DNA of 64,000 nucleotides from Bradyrhizobium xenonodulans (GCF_027594865.1 NZ_CP089391.1:6602501-6666500), one strand, 5' to 3'; shown: positions 51,895 to 63,029, counted from the stretch's first letter. Notes: a model not told the origin generated them from the sequence alone. Numbers and translations: made by a program.

Positions 51895-52623
51895 ATGTCC
51901 TCGCGCCTCAAACCGTGGCTTCTAGGGCTCGCTTCCGTCTTTGTCGTTGCAACGCTCGTCTTGCATCAGTGGGATCGCCCCCGGTTCTCCCTGAACCCGT
52001 TTTGCAGCGTACGCTTCGCATATCGCGTGGACGCCACTATCGAAGTTGACGGCCGCCAGTATGCATCGAAAGCGTTCGGCGAACTGCAGCACAATCGGAT
52101 CAATACCGGAGGCGGATGCCTCCAGCCTGTTGGGTCCATAATCGCATTTCGCCTCGCAGATAGTCGTCTTGTTCTTCTCTATGCAACGCTCTGCCGCGAT
52201 GCGGTCGCTATCTTCTCCGGCGGGCGCAACGCCTCGCCAACCGATCAGGGAGAAGAGGAGACTTTCGCGGATGACAGCTTCGTTGTCGCAATGAAGGAGC
52301 ACAAAAAGGTCGACTTGATAGCCAATTGCAACGGCAAATTTCATGACCGATACGACGGTTACATTGTCGACAATGCGGATACACCAACCAAGTGGCGAGG
52401 GTTTACTTTCAACGGCACGAGTCCGCGAGATCCACGGCTCCTCTCGGCCATCGCGGAAGGCGCCAATCTTCCGCCTGACGACAGCATCGAGATCATCGCT
52501 CCAGCAACTCTGGAGACAGACTTCAAATATAATAGATGGGAATATAGCCCCAGCGGGATGCTTTATTCGCGCCGGCGCGTCAATCAAAAAAATAGTTACA
52601 CTGCGACAGAGGAGCGAACCTAA
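51895..52623 (+). CDS. orphan secreted or membrane-anchored protein, lower GC
   Basis: 242 residues. An N-terminal helix (PWLLGLASVFVVATLVLH) may be a signal or anchor; the rest is soluble with at least four Cys and no domain I recognise. Codon use differs from the neighbours: many A- or T-ending codons and AT-rich stretches near the end (about 52520-52600), which suggests transfer from elsewhere. It starts one base after the stop of the GT-C-like gene, so it is translated in the same operon despite its different composition. Confidence 0.65.
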   Translation: MSSRLKPWLLGLASVFVVATLVLHQWDRPRFSLNPFCSVRFAYRVDATIEVDGRQYASKAFGELQHNRINTGGGCLQPVGSIIAFRLADSRLVLLYATLCRDAVAIFSGGRNASPTDQGEEETFADDSFVVAMKEHKKVDLIANCNGKFHDRYDGYIVDNADTPTKWRGFTFNGTSPRDPRLLSAIAEGANLPPDDSIEIIAPATLETDFKYNRWEYSPSGMLYSRRRVNQKNSYTATEERT

Positions 52624-52678
52624 GTTCCCACTCTCTCGATAACTACCTCCAACCGAATTGACCACTTGTGATTTAAAG

Positions 52679-52688
52679 ACCAATCGGT
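52679..52688. promoter_or_regulatory. putative TetR-type operator
   Basis: ACCAATCGGT, an 8-of-10 palindrome, 13 bases before the TetR ATG and next to the AT-rich TTTATATAT. Sites of this ACC-N4-GGT type are bound by several AcrR/TetR regulators. Confidence 0.35.
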
Positions 52689-52701
52689 TTATATATCGTT
52701 C

Positions 52702-53316
52702 ATGCCTCGCCCAGCCCCACCGCAATTGCCCCGCGGCCGCCCCCGAAACTTCGATGTGGAGGCCGCGGTCGAACGCGCGATGAATGCGTTCTGGTCGCGC
52801 GGCTATCACGCCACCGCACTCCCGGACCTGCTTCGTGCAACGAAACTCTCGCGGGGCAGCCTTTATGCCGCGTTTGGTGACAAGCACTCGCTGTTCCTGC
52901 GCGCGCTCGATCGCTACATCGCGGATGCCGTGACAAGGATGGATCTCGAGTTTGCGCAAAGCAGAGATCCGGTCGAGGGCCTGCGGGCCTATCTTGCCGG
53001 CTATGTCGAGCGCACCAGCGGCGCCAACGGCCGGCGTGGATGCTTGCTGGTGGCCACGGCGATGGAGCTGGCTGGCGAGGACGCGACCGTCGCACGCCGC
53101 GTCGCGGGTTTCTTCAAGGCGATGGAGACCAGGGTGGCGGGTGCGTTGTGCCGTGCTCAAGCGGCGGGCCAGCTGGCCAAGGGAGTCGATCCCGCGAGCG
53201 CCGCGAAAATTCTCGTCTGCTTCGTCGAGGGGCTGCGCGTGGTCGGCAAGACGGCACCGGCTCAGGCCGCATCGCAAGCCACCGCTGACGCGCTGCTCGA
53301 CCGCTTCATCGAGTAG
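52702..53316 (+). CDS. TetR/AcrR-family regulator
   Basis: 204 residues. The helix-turn-helix is AVERAMNAFWSRGYHATALPDLLRATKLSRGSLYAAFGDKHSLFLRAL, the form seen in TetR regulators of small efflux or oxidoreductase genes. The C-terminal domain has GCLLVATAMELAGED, common in this subgroup. It lies 83 bases upstream of an EamA exporter gene on the same strand and probably controls it and itself. Confidence 0.9.
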   Translation: MPRPAPPQLPRGRPRNFDVEAAVERAMNAFWSRGYHATALPDLLRATKLSRGSLYAAFGDKHSLFLRALDRYIADAVTRMDLEFAQSRDPVEGLRAYLAGYVERTSGANGRRGCLLVATAMELAGEDATVARRVAGFFKAMETRVAGALCRAQAAGQLAKGVDPASAAKILVCFVEGLRVVGKTAPAQAASQATADALLDRFIE

Positions 53317-53399
53317 GCAATCCAATCAGGTCCAGCCATGAACACCTCCGTCATCGATTGGCCCATATCTGGACTGAATGATCTTGAAAGGAAGATGCC

Positions 53400-54251
53400 A
53401 TGACTGCGATCCAGATCGTCTGCGCCGTGGCCGTTCCGCTGCTCTGGGGCTATCAGTTCGTGGCCATCAAGGTCGGCGTTGCCGAGTTTCCGCCGCTGTT
53501 CTTCCTCGCCCTGCGCTTCGTCGCCATCGCGCTGCTGCTCGTTCCGTTCGTCAAAAGGCCCACGCGCGAGCAGCTCGGCCCTGTCGCAGTCATTTCGATC
53601 TTCCTGGGCGGCCTGAACTTCGGGCTGTTCTATGTTGGCCTTGGACTTGGCTCAGGAAGCTTGTCGGCCGTCGCCTATCAGCTTGCCACGCCCTTCGCCG
53701 TCCTATTGGCCTGGCCGCTGCTTGGCGAGCGACCGTCTCTCACCACGTCTGCCGGTGTGGTGCTTGCCTTTGCCGGCGTGGTCGTGCTGGCGACGGGACC
53801 AGCCTTGTCGGCAAGTGCACTTCCGCTTCTGCTTGTGGTCGGCGCCGCCTTCGCATTCGCGGTGTCCAATGTCCTGACGAAATGCTACGGCCCTTTTGAT
53901 TCCCTGATGCTGATGGGCTGGTCGTCGCTGCTCACCGTGCCGCAGGTCATGTCGATGTCGCTGCTCCTTGAACACGGACAAACGGCAAGCCTCGTCGCCG
54001 CGGATGAAATTGGCTGGCTCGCGCTCGCCTATACGATCTTCATCGGAGGAATCTTGGGATTTGGCCTCTGGTTCTGGCTGATCGGGCGCTGCTCCATGAG
54101 CCGCGTCGCTCCCTTCGGCCTGCTGCTTCCGGTGTTCGCCCTGATGTCGAGCGTGCTGTTCCTCGGCGAGCCCGTGACCCCGAAGCTGATCGTCGGCGGA
54201 CTGCTCGCGGTGTCAGGCGTGGCGATGACGCAGGTCAGGCCGAAGGCGTAA
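53400..54251 (+). CDS. EamA-family (DMT) transporter
   Basis: 283 residues with ten helices in two EamA repeats (first begins QIVCAVAVPLLWGYQFVAIKVG; second near PLLLVVGAAFAFAVSNVLTKCYG). It exports amino acids or other metabolites across the inner membrane. The repeated WGxxxxxIKxG-type start is a family hallmark. ATG 53400 with AAGGAAG about 7 bases upstream. The TetR gene just upstream suggests inducible export of a toxic or surplus compound. Confidence 0.88.
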   Translation: MTAIQIVCAVAVPLLWGYQFVAIKVGVAEFPPLFFLALRFVAIALLLVPFVKRPTREQLGPVAVISIFLGGLNFGLFYVGLGLGSGSLSAVAYQLATPFAVLLAWPLLGERPSLTTSAGVVLAFAGVVVLATGPALSASALPLLLVVGAAFAFAVSNVLTKCYGPFDSLMLMGWSSLLTVPQVMSMSLLLEHGQTASLVAADEIGWLALAYTIFIGGILGFGLWFWLIGRCSMSRVAPFGLLLPVFALMSSVLFLGEPVTPKLIVGGLLAVSGVAMTQVRPKA

Positions 54252-54275
54252 TCAATTTGTCCCGCGGAAGTCGCA

Positions 54276-56060
54276 TCATGAGGAGCTCCGGAGCCGGCCG
54301 TCAGGCGGCAGCCCGCGGACCGATGCGTCCTTCCGTACCGTGGGCTCGGTTGCGTCCGTTGAGTATACGCAGAGCCGCTTCGTTCGATAGACGGCGCCGC
54401 TCTGCGCTTCAGGGCTCTGACAGATATCGATGACATAGCCGATGCCGTTGCGCGACGCATAAGCCATTCGCTCCGCAAGCGAATTCAAGCCCTCGACATC
54501 CGTCAACCTGCTTCGCCACGTCGGATAATACGAAGGCGTCAACATCGCCGATCCGCCGCGCTTGAAGTCGACCCAGACGCGACGATGTGAGACGAACTCA
54601 AACACACCGCCGCGATCGAGCGCCATGTCGGCGATGCTCACTTCAGCCCGGCCATCAAGCTCCGGCCTTCTGGGCGTGAGGAACACCGCAGTCAAAGGCG
54701 TACTGCGCGCCCACTTGCCGACGTCGGTCCATTCCGCGACCGCCTCATTGCAGATCCGGTTGAAGTTGAGGCTGGACCTGATCGCGAGCGGGTATGCGAC
54801 CAGAACGGTCATGGCAAGCACCAGATAGCCGATGGTGCGCTGGCGGGATGGGGCTGGTCCCGGGACAGTTGCTCGAAGAGCAAAGATCAGAACGGCGAGG
54901 ACGGAGGCGAGGCCAGTCCAGCCATCAAAGCTCAGGAACAGGATGACAAGACAGGCCGGAAGGAAGGCCGCGTCCTTGTCGCGCCGCAACCAGTTCGTCG
55001 CCAGTGCCGCAATCGCCAGGGCAGCAAGCAGATGGATGACCGTTCCCGATCGCAGGAGATGAAGGTTGAGAATAAGCGGCGATGCGGTCACGAAGGGAAC
55101 GGCGATGCCGATCAGGTAGACGAGGATCGCGCCCAAATAGGCGGCCTGCAAATCAGAGGCGGGCCGGCCCGGCCAGAACAGCGCGAGCGCTCCGATCAGG
55201 GTGACCGCCGACAGCCCCACGATGTCGGCGAGCGATGTCGAGTCTATCAGCACATGCCCTGGAAAATACTGGCGAAGGAAACCCGCAAGGTCGAACGGAT
55301 GGCCAAATTCGGGATTTGCGAGAAACCCATTGAGCACGACCAGCCCAAGCGGCACGCACGGGACGAGGCCGATCAGCACGCGCAAGGAGATTTGGCCGAT
55401 CGTCACTTTCCGCTGCGACAGGTGACGGATCCCGATCAACACCAGCGGCGGAACGAGCCAGACCGCAAAGAAGGCGTTGATGAAGAAGATGATGCCGACC
55501 GCGATGACCGCTGTTGTGTAGCGGCCGCGCGCGGCAAAGTAGATCGCCAGCAGGGCCACGCCATTCGCCATCTCCGAATGGGTGAAGTAGTTGATGAACA
55601 GGCCGCCGGAGCCGGCGTAGCTGTAGCCGTCAAGAAACGCGGTGAAGCAGACAACCAGACTGAAGACGATCTTGTCGCGCCTCTCCGTCACCCCGAGCAG
55701 GGAGGCGCAGCAGAGCAATCCGACAAAGCTGACCAGCCGGGAGAGGAAAAACAGGACGAAGAAGAGCAACGGAACGTCGTCGACATATCTCTCGACGCCG
55801 CTCAGCATCAGCCAGACGCCGGAAGCAAAGTACCGCAACGACTGGATAAACCCGTCGTCACGATACTGCGGCTCGTTGTAGAGTCCTGCGACGATCGGCA
55901 AATGATAGAGATTGCTGGTCAGGCCGAAGACAAATCCCGAGCGCAATACGGAGATCGCCGACGCGAACAAGGCGATCGAAAACGTCTCGACCCGGAAGTT
56001 CGGGGTGCTCGTCGCGCGAGCGCGGCGGACCATGTCAGAGGTGACGTTGACGTCCGCCAT
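54276..56060 (-). CDS. large polytopic membrane protein
   Basis: 594 residues from the ATG at 56060, about eleven to twelve helices and a soluble C-terminal part of about 130 residues. The early segment SNLYHLPIVAGLYNEPQYRDDGFIQSLRYFASGVW is conserved in a group of uncharacterised bacterial membrane proteins; the layout (acidic first loop, many helices, soluble end) is also that of GT-C enzymes. I do not know its function. The start is uncertain: no ribosome-binding site is seen before the ATG, and a TTG at 56132 would add 24 residues. Convergent with the EamA gene. Confidence 0.72.
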   Translation of the reverse strand: MADVNVTSDMVRRARATSTPNFRVETFSIALFASAISVLRSGFVFGLTSNLYHLPIVAGLYNEPQYRDDGFIQSLRYFASGVWLMLSGVERYVDDVPLLFFVLFFLSRLVSFVGLLCCASLLGVTERRDKIVFSLVVCFTAFLDGYSYAGSGGLFINYFTHSEMANGVALLAIYFAARGRYTTAVIAVGIIFFINAFFAVWLVPPLVLIGIRHLSQRKVTIGQISLRVLIGLVPCVPLGLVVLNGFLANPEFGHPFDLAGFLRQYFPGHVLIDSTSLADIVGLSAVTLIGALALFWPGRPASDLQAAYLGAILVYLIGIAVPFVTASPLILNLHLLRSGTVIHLLAALAIAALATNWLRRDKDAAFLPACLVILFLSFDGWTGLASVLAVLIFALRATVPGPAPSRQRTIGYLVLAMTVLVAYPLAIRSSLNFNRICNEAVAEWTDVGKWARSTPLTAVFLTPRRPELDGRAEVSIADMALDRGGVFEFVSHRRVWVDFKRGGSAMLTPSYYPTWRSRLTDVEGLNSLAERMAYASRNGIGYVIDICQSPEAQSGAVYRTKRLCVYSTDATEPTVRKDASVRGLPPDGRLRSSS

Positions 56061-56451
56061 CGGGGTGCCGGAGGGAGTGACGGGTGCGCGGCTCAGCCTC
56101 GGTAAAGCGCCGTGATTACCGCCCGCCTTCAAGCGTCTAGCTGGCCGGGCCCGCGGAGCGACGAAGACGGATGACAGCAGAACTACCCCACAAACGCTAA
56201 TGGCGGATTAATCAGAGCGCGAGAATTCGGCGCGCCGGGCTGACGGCAAGTTCCGAACCAAGCCACGTGACCAAATCGCTGCTGTCGGCGGCCTGTTGGT
56301 TCGCCGTCTGCATCTCATTGTCGCCGCACGCCCCCGATGGTTCGGCCCCTGGCGCTCGCAGTCATTCACGTCTCAGTGCTGTACCGTCCTGACGGTGGCG
56401 CGTCCGATTTGCGATGCGGTAATGTCGGATGGTCGAACAGGAATGCTGATC
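56061..56451. other. 391-base gap between divergent genes
   Basis: No supported gene. It should hold the promoters of the large membrane protein and the secreted hydrolase. I see no strong palindrome or consensus. Confidence 0.5.
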
Positions 56452-57306
56452 ATGATGTTTCGCAATTTTTGCGCCGCGCTTGTCATCACGGTCTCGCTCG
56501 GCTCTGCGCAGGCGGCGCCGCAATGGCTGAGCCTCCCGCCGACGCCGACATTGCCCAAGGCGGCGCAAAGCGGCCTCGCTCCCGTCAACGGGGTGAAGAT
56601 CTGGTACGCGGTCTATGGCCGCGGCGAGCCCGTCATCCTGCTGCATGGCGGCCTCGCCAACGCGAATTACTGGGGCCACCAGGTCCGCGCGCTGCAACGG
56701 CACTATCAGGTCATCGTCATGGAAAGCCGCGGGCATGGGCGCAGCAGCCGCAATCAGGAACCGTATGGCTACGATGTGATGGCCTCGGACGTGGTCGCCC
56801 TGCTCGATCGTCTCAAGATCAAGAAGGCTGCGATCGTGGGCTGGAGCGACGGCGCCATCATCGGCCTCGACATCGCCATGAAGCACCCGGAGCGCGTCAG
56901 CAGGCTGTTCGCCTTCGCGGCGAACTCCGATCCGTCAGGCGTTGCGGATATCGCGTCGAGCGAGGTCTTCAACGCCTACATCGCAAGGGCCGGCGAAGAG
57001 TACAAGCGCCTCTCGCCGACGCCGACGGAGTACAAGAACTTCGTCGCGGAGATTACAAAGATGTGGGAGAGCCAGCCGAAATGGACGGCGTCGGATCTTG
57101 CGGCCATCAAGGTCCCGACCTGGATCGTGGACGGCGACCACGACGAGGCGATCAAGCGTGACAACACCGAATTCATGGCGGCGAACATTCCCGGCGCCGG
57201 TCTGCTGATCCAGCCGCAGGTCAGTCACTTCTCGTTTTTGCAGGATCCCGAGCAGTTCAACGAGGATGTGCTGCGGTTTTTGGGGCGTGGAGCCGCGGCG
57301 AAGTAA
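56452..57306 (+). CDS. secreted alpha/beta hydrolase
   Basis: 284 residues. A signal peptide (MMFRNFCAALVITVSLGSAQA-APQW) predicts export. The hydrolase fold shows the oxyanion HGG (LLHGGLANANYWG), the nucleophile elbow GWSDGA, the acid in VDGDHDE and the His in VSHFSFL. It may hydrolyse an ester or lactone in the periplasm. Start chosen at ATG 56452 with AGGA 9 bases upstream; 56443 and 56455 are alternatives. Its stop is followed after 6 bases by a palindromic repeat shared with the convergent DUF3052 gene. Confidence 0.85.
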   Translation: MMFRNFCAALVITVSLGSAQAAPQWLSLPPTPTLPKAAQSGLAPVNGVKIWYAVYGRGEPVILLHGGLANANYWGHQVRALQRHYQVIVMESRGHGRSSRNQEPYGYDVMASDVVALLDRLKIKKAAIVGWSDGAIIGLDIAMKHPERVSRLFAFAANSDPSGVADIASSEVFNAYIARAGEEYKRLSPTPTEYKNFVAEITKMWESQPKWTASDLAAIKVPTWIVDGDHDEAIKRDNTEFMAANIPGAGLLIQPQVSHFSFLQDPEQFNEDVLRFLGRGAAAK

Positions 57307-57312
57307 GATATC

Positions 57313-57406
57313 GCAGGGTGGGCAAAGCGACAGCGTGCCCACCACGTCTGTCGTGACAATCAAGAGATCGTGGGCACGGCGCAAGAACGCCTTTGCCCAT
57401 CCTTGC
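57313..57406. repeat. palindromic repeat between convergent genes
   Basis: Outer arms GCAGGGTGGGCAAAG (57313-57327) and CTTTGCCCATCCTTGC (57391-57406) are inverted with few mismatches. An inner hairpin pairs GTGGGC with GCCCAC. It fills almost all of the gap between the hydrolase and DUF3052 stops and may end transcription in both directions. Confidence 0.75.
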
Positions 57407-57413
57407 ACTGTCG

Positions 57414-57833
57414 CTATTTCGCGGGCTTTGCCCGGTCCTTCACCGGGATCACGAGCTTCAAGCCGGACCAGACGTCGTCGACGGCGCAGACCTTGATATC
57501 GACGAGGCCGTTCGCAAGCGCGGTCTCGCGCACCAGCGTCTCGGTCACGTCGCTTACGACGCCTGACGCCTTCTTCGGCCAGGACGCCCAGATCATCCCG
57601 GCGGGCGCGATCGCCTTGCGGTAGCTGCGCAGCTTTGCAGCGAGACCTTTGGCTTCTGTCGCGAAGAGATGCACCACATCGAGTGGCGCCTTGGCGGTCT
57701 TTGCGATCGTCACGTCGTCAGGAAGCTCGCCGACAATGTCGCTGTAGGCGACCGAAAGACCGTCCACAAAAATGCAAAAGCCCGGCTTGATGCCGAGCTT
57801 TTGCACGGTCGACCTGCCGGAATAGCCCGCCAT
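57414..57833 (-). CDS. DUF3052-family protein
   Basis: 139 residues. MAGYSGRSTVQKLGIKPG and the end VCAVDDVWSGLKLVIPVKDR are typical of DUF3052, small cytoplasmic proteins of unknown role. ATG 57833 has AGGCGG about 7 bases upstream. A GTG at 57851 overlaps the stop of the upstream DUF2867 gene (GTGA), so a start there, adding 6 residues, cannot be excluded. The two genes form a unit. Confidence 0.85.
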   Translation of the reverse strand: MAGYSGRSTVQKLGIKPGFCIFVDGLSVAYSDIVGELPDDVTIAKTAKAPLDVVHLFATEAKGLAAKLRSYRKAIAPAGMIWASWPKKASGVVSDVTETLVRETALANGLVDIKVCAVDDVWSGLKLVIPVKDRAKPAK

Positions 57834-57847
57834 GACCGCCTGCCCTT

Positions 57848-58369
57848 TCACAAGCGTCGCGCCGCAACCGCGTTCGACATCAGGGCCCGAACGCCGGTGC
57901 GATGAAACGGAAGGATGACGAACAGATAGATCTTCCCGAAGACGTTGTGCACGGTGCAGACCGTCGTGACGACGACATCGGTCGCGACGCCTCCCTTCAC
58001 TTTCAGCACTGACAATCTGAAATCGAGGTGCTTGTTATCGCGCCCCGCCACGATCTCGTTCTCGGCGATGAAATAGATCGGCCATGGCCCGATCTTGTCG
58101 CCGACCCGGTGTCCGCTCCTGATCGCGGGGCTCATGACCTCACCGATGGTCGGCGTGTCGAGCCCTGCGAACCTCGCGATGACGTTGCGGACGATCAGCA
58201 GCAGCTTCATCCAGAGCGGCGTATGCCCGAACAGCGCGAAGAAGATATCGACAATCCCGAGTTCCGGATGTGCCAGTGCCGCACGATAGGAATCGTGGAA
58301 ATATGCACTCTCGACAAACTCGCGACCAAGCGCGCTGTCCGAGGGACAATTACAGTCGACGACGTCCAT
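57848..58369 (-). CDS. DUF2867-family protein
   Basis: 173 residues. The segments YFHDSYRAALAHPELGIVDIFFALFGHTPLWMKLLLIVRN and GRDNKHLDFRLSVLKVKG are conserved in DUF2867. A hydrophobic stretch near the C-terminus (GKIYLFVILPFHRTGVRALM) may touch the membrane. Function unknown. ATG 58369 with GAGGGG about 7 bases upstream; a longer frame to 58828 is antisense to ftsH coding sequence in other frames and is rejected. Confidence 0.82.
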   Translation of the reverse strand: MDVVDCNCPSDSALGREFVESAYFHDSYRAALAHPELGIVDIFFALFGHTPLWMKLLLIVRNVIARFAGLDTPTIGEVMSPAIRSGHRVGDKIGPWPIYFIAENEIVAGRDNKHLDFRLSVLKVKGGVATDVVVTTVCTVHNVFGKIYLFVILPFHRTGVRALMSNAVAARRL

Positions 58370-58402
58370 GGCGCCCCTCGAACAGTGTGCCCAACATGAA
58401 AA

Positions 58403-58426
58403 AACGGGCGCCGCGAGGCGCCCGTT
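58403..58426 (-). terminator. rho-independent terminator of ftsH
   Basis: AACGGGCGCC-GCGA-GGCGCCCGTT, a perfect 10-bp stem, followed on the minus strand by TTTTCATG. It lies 29 bases past the ftsH stop. Confidence 0.85.
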
Positions 58427-58454
58427 CTGAATCAATCGTTGCAAGCCATCTCCG

Positions 58455-60377
<1,923 letters not shown>

Positions 60378-60642
60378 CGATCTTCCTTCGTGGTCGCGCG
60401 GATCGCGGCCTGATCCTTGGGCGGTATCTTGGACGATTACTTTGTCAGTGCGAGGAAATCCCCAAGGAATCCTCTTGGTTAGACGCATACAATTTAGGTG
60501 CCGCCCCGGTCGCTGCCAAGGGAACGAGATGGGACTATTTATCCCATCTTAGCGCGATTCCCGCTGAAATAATGGCATCAAGGCCGGGGTTTTTCCTGCC
60601 TGGTTAAGGTGTCCTGACGCGGTCCATCGCAAATGGCCGGTG

Positions 60643-61716
60643 TCATGATCCGCCCCTGAACCGGCGCGCCGGCGCAGGCGTGATGTGGATACGCCCCCCG
60701 GCAAGGCTGATCAAGGCTCCCGCAAGGGTCTGCTTCAGGATCGCACGGCCATTTGCGGGTGCAGGGGGCCTTGCGGCCATTACCTGATTCACGGCCTGAT
60801 CGAGCGCGGCCAGGAGGGCCTCGACCTTGCCGAGTTCCGCCGGCCCTTCACGGCCGAGGGCATTGACCGTCCGCAGCAGCAGCCGCAGCCGGACCTCCTC
60901 CGGCAGGAGGGCAAAGGCTTCGGCCTCGAAGCTTCGGCCATTCGCCTGCGGCGCATCGCCGCGCGCCCGGAGCTGAAGGAAGCGCTCGGCGCCATCGACC
61001 AGCACCTCGACCGCCGCATTGGCGCGCGCCAGCCTTGCGGCGAGCCGCGCCAGGCTCCTGCTATCGCCGCCCTCGGCCGCGAGTTGCGGCAGCAGCGCAC
61101 GCAGCCGCGGCCGGGTGAAGGCGGTGTCGCGGTTGGTGGGGTCGTCGGCAAAGCCAATCCTGGCACGCTTCAGCGTCGCGACGAGCTGCGACTTCGGGAC
61201 ATCGAGCAGGGGACGCGCCAGCACGATGCCGTCACGCTCCGTCAGGCGCGCCATCGCCGACAGTCCGGCAAGTCCACTGCCGCGAAGCATGCGCATCAAC
61301 AGGGTCTCGGCCTGGTCGTCGCGGGTGTGGGCGGTCAGCACATGGCTGGCGCCGGCCTTGCGCGCGGCCTCGTTGAGCAGGCGGTAGCGGGCTTCGCGCG
61401 CAGCGGCGGGCAATCCCGTGTCCGGCTTCGCGCCGCGCCAGCGCAGGGTCCGGTGCGTCAGCCCGAGCTCGGTTGCCAGCCCCTTCACCTCGCGCGCCTC
61501 GCGCGCAGCTTCCGGCCGCAGGCCGTGATCGACGGTGACGACAGTGAGCTGGGGGCCACGTGCAAGGCCGCGCCGCCAGCGCGCGGCGAGCCACATCAGC
61601 GCGACCGAGTCGGGCCCGCCGGAGACCGCGAGCACCAGTCCCGGCGCGCTTCTCAACCCGGCGAAGAGCTGCTTCCCCGCGCGCGCCGTGATCGGTGAAT
61701 TGTCGTCGTCTGACAT
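60643..61716 (-). CDS. tilS: tRNA(Ile)-lysidine synthase
   Basis: 357 residues. The PP-loop SGGPDSVALMWLA binds ATP; the N-terminal N-type ATP-pyrophosphatase domain continues with VDHGLRPEAAREA, HTRDDQAETLLMRMLRGSGLAGLS and RPLL. It attaches lysine to C34 of the minor tRNA-Ile so that it reads AUA. ATG 61716 has only a weak ribosome-binding site; GTG 61740 would add 8 residues. It is in the conserved order pal-cpoB-tilS-ftsH, 71 bases after cpoB and 265 bases before ftsH. Confidence 0.95.
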   Translation of the reverse strand: MSDDDNSPITARAGKQLFAGLRSAPGLVLAVSGGPDSVALMWLAARWRRGLARGPQLTVVTVDHGLRPEAAREAREVKGLATELGLTHRTLRWRGAKPDTGLPAAAREARYRLLNEAARKAGASHVLTAHTRDDQAETLLMRMLRGSGLAGLSAMARLTERDGIVLARPLLDVPKSQLVATLKRARIGFADDPTNRDTAFTRPRLRALLPQLAAEGGDSRSLARLAARLARANAAVEVLVDGAERFLQLRARGDAPQANGRSFEAEAFALLPEEVRLRLLLRTVNALGREGPAELGKVEALLAALDQAVNQVMAARPPAPANGRAILKQTLAGALISLAGGRIHITPAPARRFRGGS

Positions 61717-61787
61717 GACGTTGCCCAGCAGAATGAGCACCGTTTTAGCGCAGCGTTGTCCGCCTTGTCAGGGATGAATGCGGCGCC

Positions 61788-62825
61788 TCAGCACTTCACC
61801 CGCTTCTGCTCGCGATCGACCGCGGCTTTGACGCCGGCGGAGGCGCGCGGATATTTGCGGCCGACTTCGCCGAAGGCGGCGCAGGCGGCCTCCTTCTCCT
61901 TCAGAGCGGCCAGCGACTGGCCGAGCCGCAGCAGGGCATCCGGCGCCTTGGCCGATTTGTCGTACTTGGTGGTGACGGCAAGGAAGGCTTCCGCGGAGTC
62001 ACGATATTGCTGGCGCTGGAAGTAGCTTTCGCCAAGCCAATATTGCGCATCGCCGAGCAGCGGGTCGCTCGGATATTTCTGCGCAAAGTTCTTCATCGTT
62101 TGCTCGGCGAGCGCGTAGTCCTTGCGCTGCATGTAGCCGATGCCGAGGTCGAACTCATCGCGCGGCGTGGCCGAGGGCGGCAGGGTCGCAAGGCCCGTGC
62201 CGCCCGACGGCGCGGGATTGCCCTGTTGGGCCGGCGGATAGCCCGGCTGTGTCGGCACCGCGGCTTGCGGGTAGCGGGGGCCGTTGTTGGAGAGATCGAG
62301 CGGCTCGCCATAGCCGCGGCCGCCGGGCGCACCTGCCTGAGTGCCTGCCGGCATCGGCTGCTGCCCGCCACCGAGCGCGCGCGGCGCGCCGGGTGCGTTC
62401 GGGTTCTGGCTCGGGTCGAAGGAATCACCGCGGCGGCGCGTGCCGGGCGCGCCCGGTGCCGGCTGCTCCTGAACGATCGGCGCGGCGGCCTGCGGCTGCT
62501 CGTAATTCGGCTGGGCCTGCTGCTGCTGGCGAGAGGCCGGCGCGACCTGGGTCGGCGCGATCTGGGCTGGCGGCATCGCCGAGACATTGGGCACCTGTCC
62601 GGGCGCGCCTGGCGCGCCGCCCTCGAGCGCCCGCAGCCGCTCTTCGAGCTGGCGGTTGCGATATTGCAGCTCTTCGTTCTGGCCGGTGAGCTGGCGCAGC
62701 TGGTTCTCCAGCCGCTCGATCCGCATCTCCGGGTCGTCGTCCGACTGCGCGCATACGGGCGCGCAGAAAGAGAGCAGCGCAGCGATCGCCACGGTGCCGG
62801 TAATTGCCTTGAATTTCGATGACAT
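61788..62825 (-). CDS. cpoB: cell division coordinator CpoB (YbgF)
   Basis: 345 residues. Signal peptide ending near FCAPVCAQ-SDDD, a coiled coil (MRIERLENQLRQLTGQNEELQYRNRQLEERLRALE), a long Pro/Gln/Gly-rich linker, then a C-terminal TPR domain (DEFDLGIGYMQRKDYALAEQTMKNFAQKYPSDPLLGDAQYWLGESY). In E. coli CpoB links peptidoglycan synthesis to Tol-Pal constriction in the periplasm. The linker is longer than in E. coli. ATG 62825 with AGGG 6 bases upstream. Confidence 0.94.
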   Translation of the reverse strand: MSSKFKAITGTVAIAALLSFCAPVCAQSDDDPEMRIERLENQLRQLTGQNEELQYRNRQLEERLRALEGGAPGAPGQVPNVSAMPPAQIAPTQVAPASRQQQQAQPNYEQPQAAAPIVQEQPAPGAPGTRRRGDSFDPSQNPNAPGAPRALGGGQQPMPAGTQAGAPGGRGYGEPLDLSNNGPRYPQAAVPTQPGYPPAQQGNPAPSGGTGLATLPPSATPRDEFDLGIGYMQRKDYALAEQTMKNFAQKYPSDPLLGDAQYWLGESYFQRQQYRDSAEAFLAVTTKYDKSAKAPDALLRLGQSLAALKEKEAACAAFGEVGRKYPRASAGVKAAVDREQKRVKC

Positions 62826-62953
62826 CTTGCCCTGACGACAAAAGCGGCGTGGCACGCGGCGGACCGTTGGCCGCGGCTCACAATGAGGAAGGGAGTACGC
62901 CAAAACTGTGACTGCCACCAAGGGGTTTTAGGTCACGGATTGCTGAAACGAAA

Positions 62954-62975
62954 CCGGCGCCCGAGAGGGCGCCGG
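62954..62975 (-). terminator. rho-independent terminator of pal
   Basis: CCGGCGCCC-GAGA-GGGCGCCGG, a perfect 9-bp stem, followed on the minus strand by TTTCGTTTC. It lies 54 bases past the pal stop, so pal and cpoB are at least partly separate transcripts. Confidence 0.8.
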
Positions 62976-63029
62976 CATAATCGGTCTTTGAAGATGAACG
63001 GCGCCTGACTGAGCGTCAGTATCCCGGCG

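Noticed and set aside
57834..57851. GTG at 57851 as the start of the DUF3052 gene
   Set aside because: It overlaps the upstream stop neatly, but the ATG at 57833 has the better ribosome-binding site and the usual family N-terminus. Kept only as an alternative.
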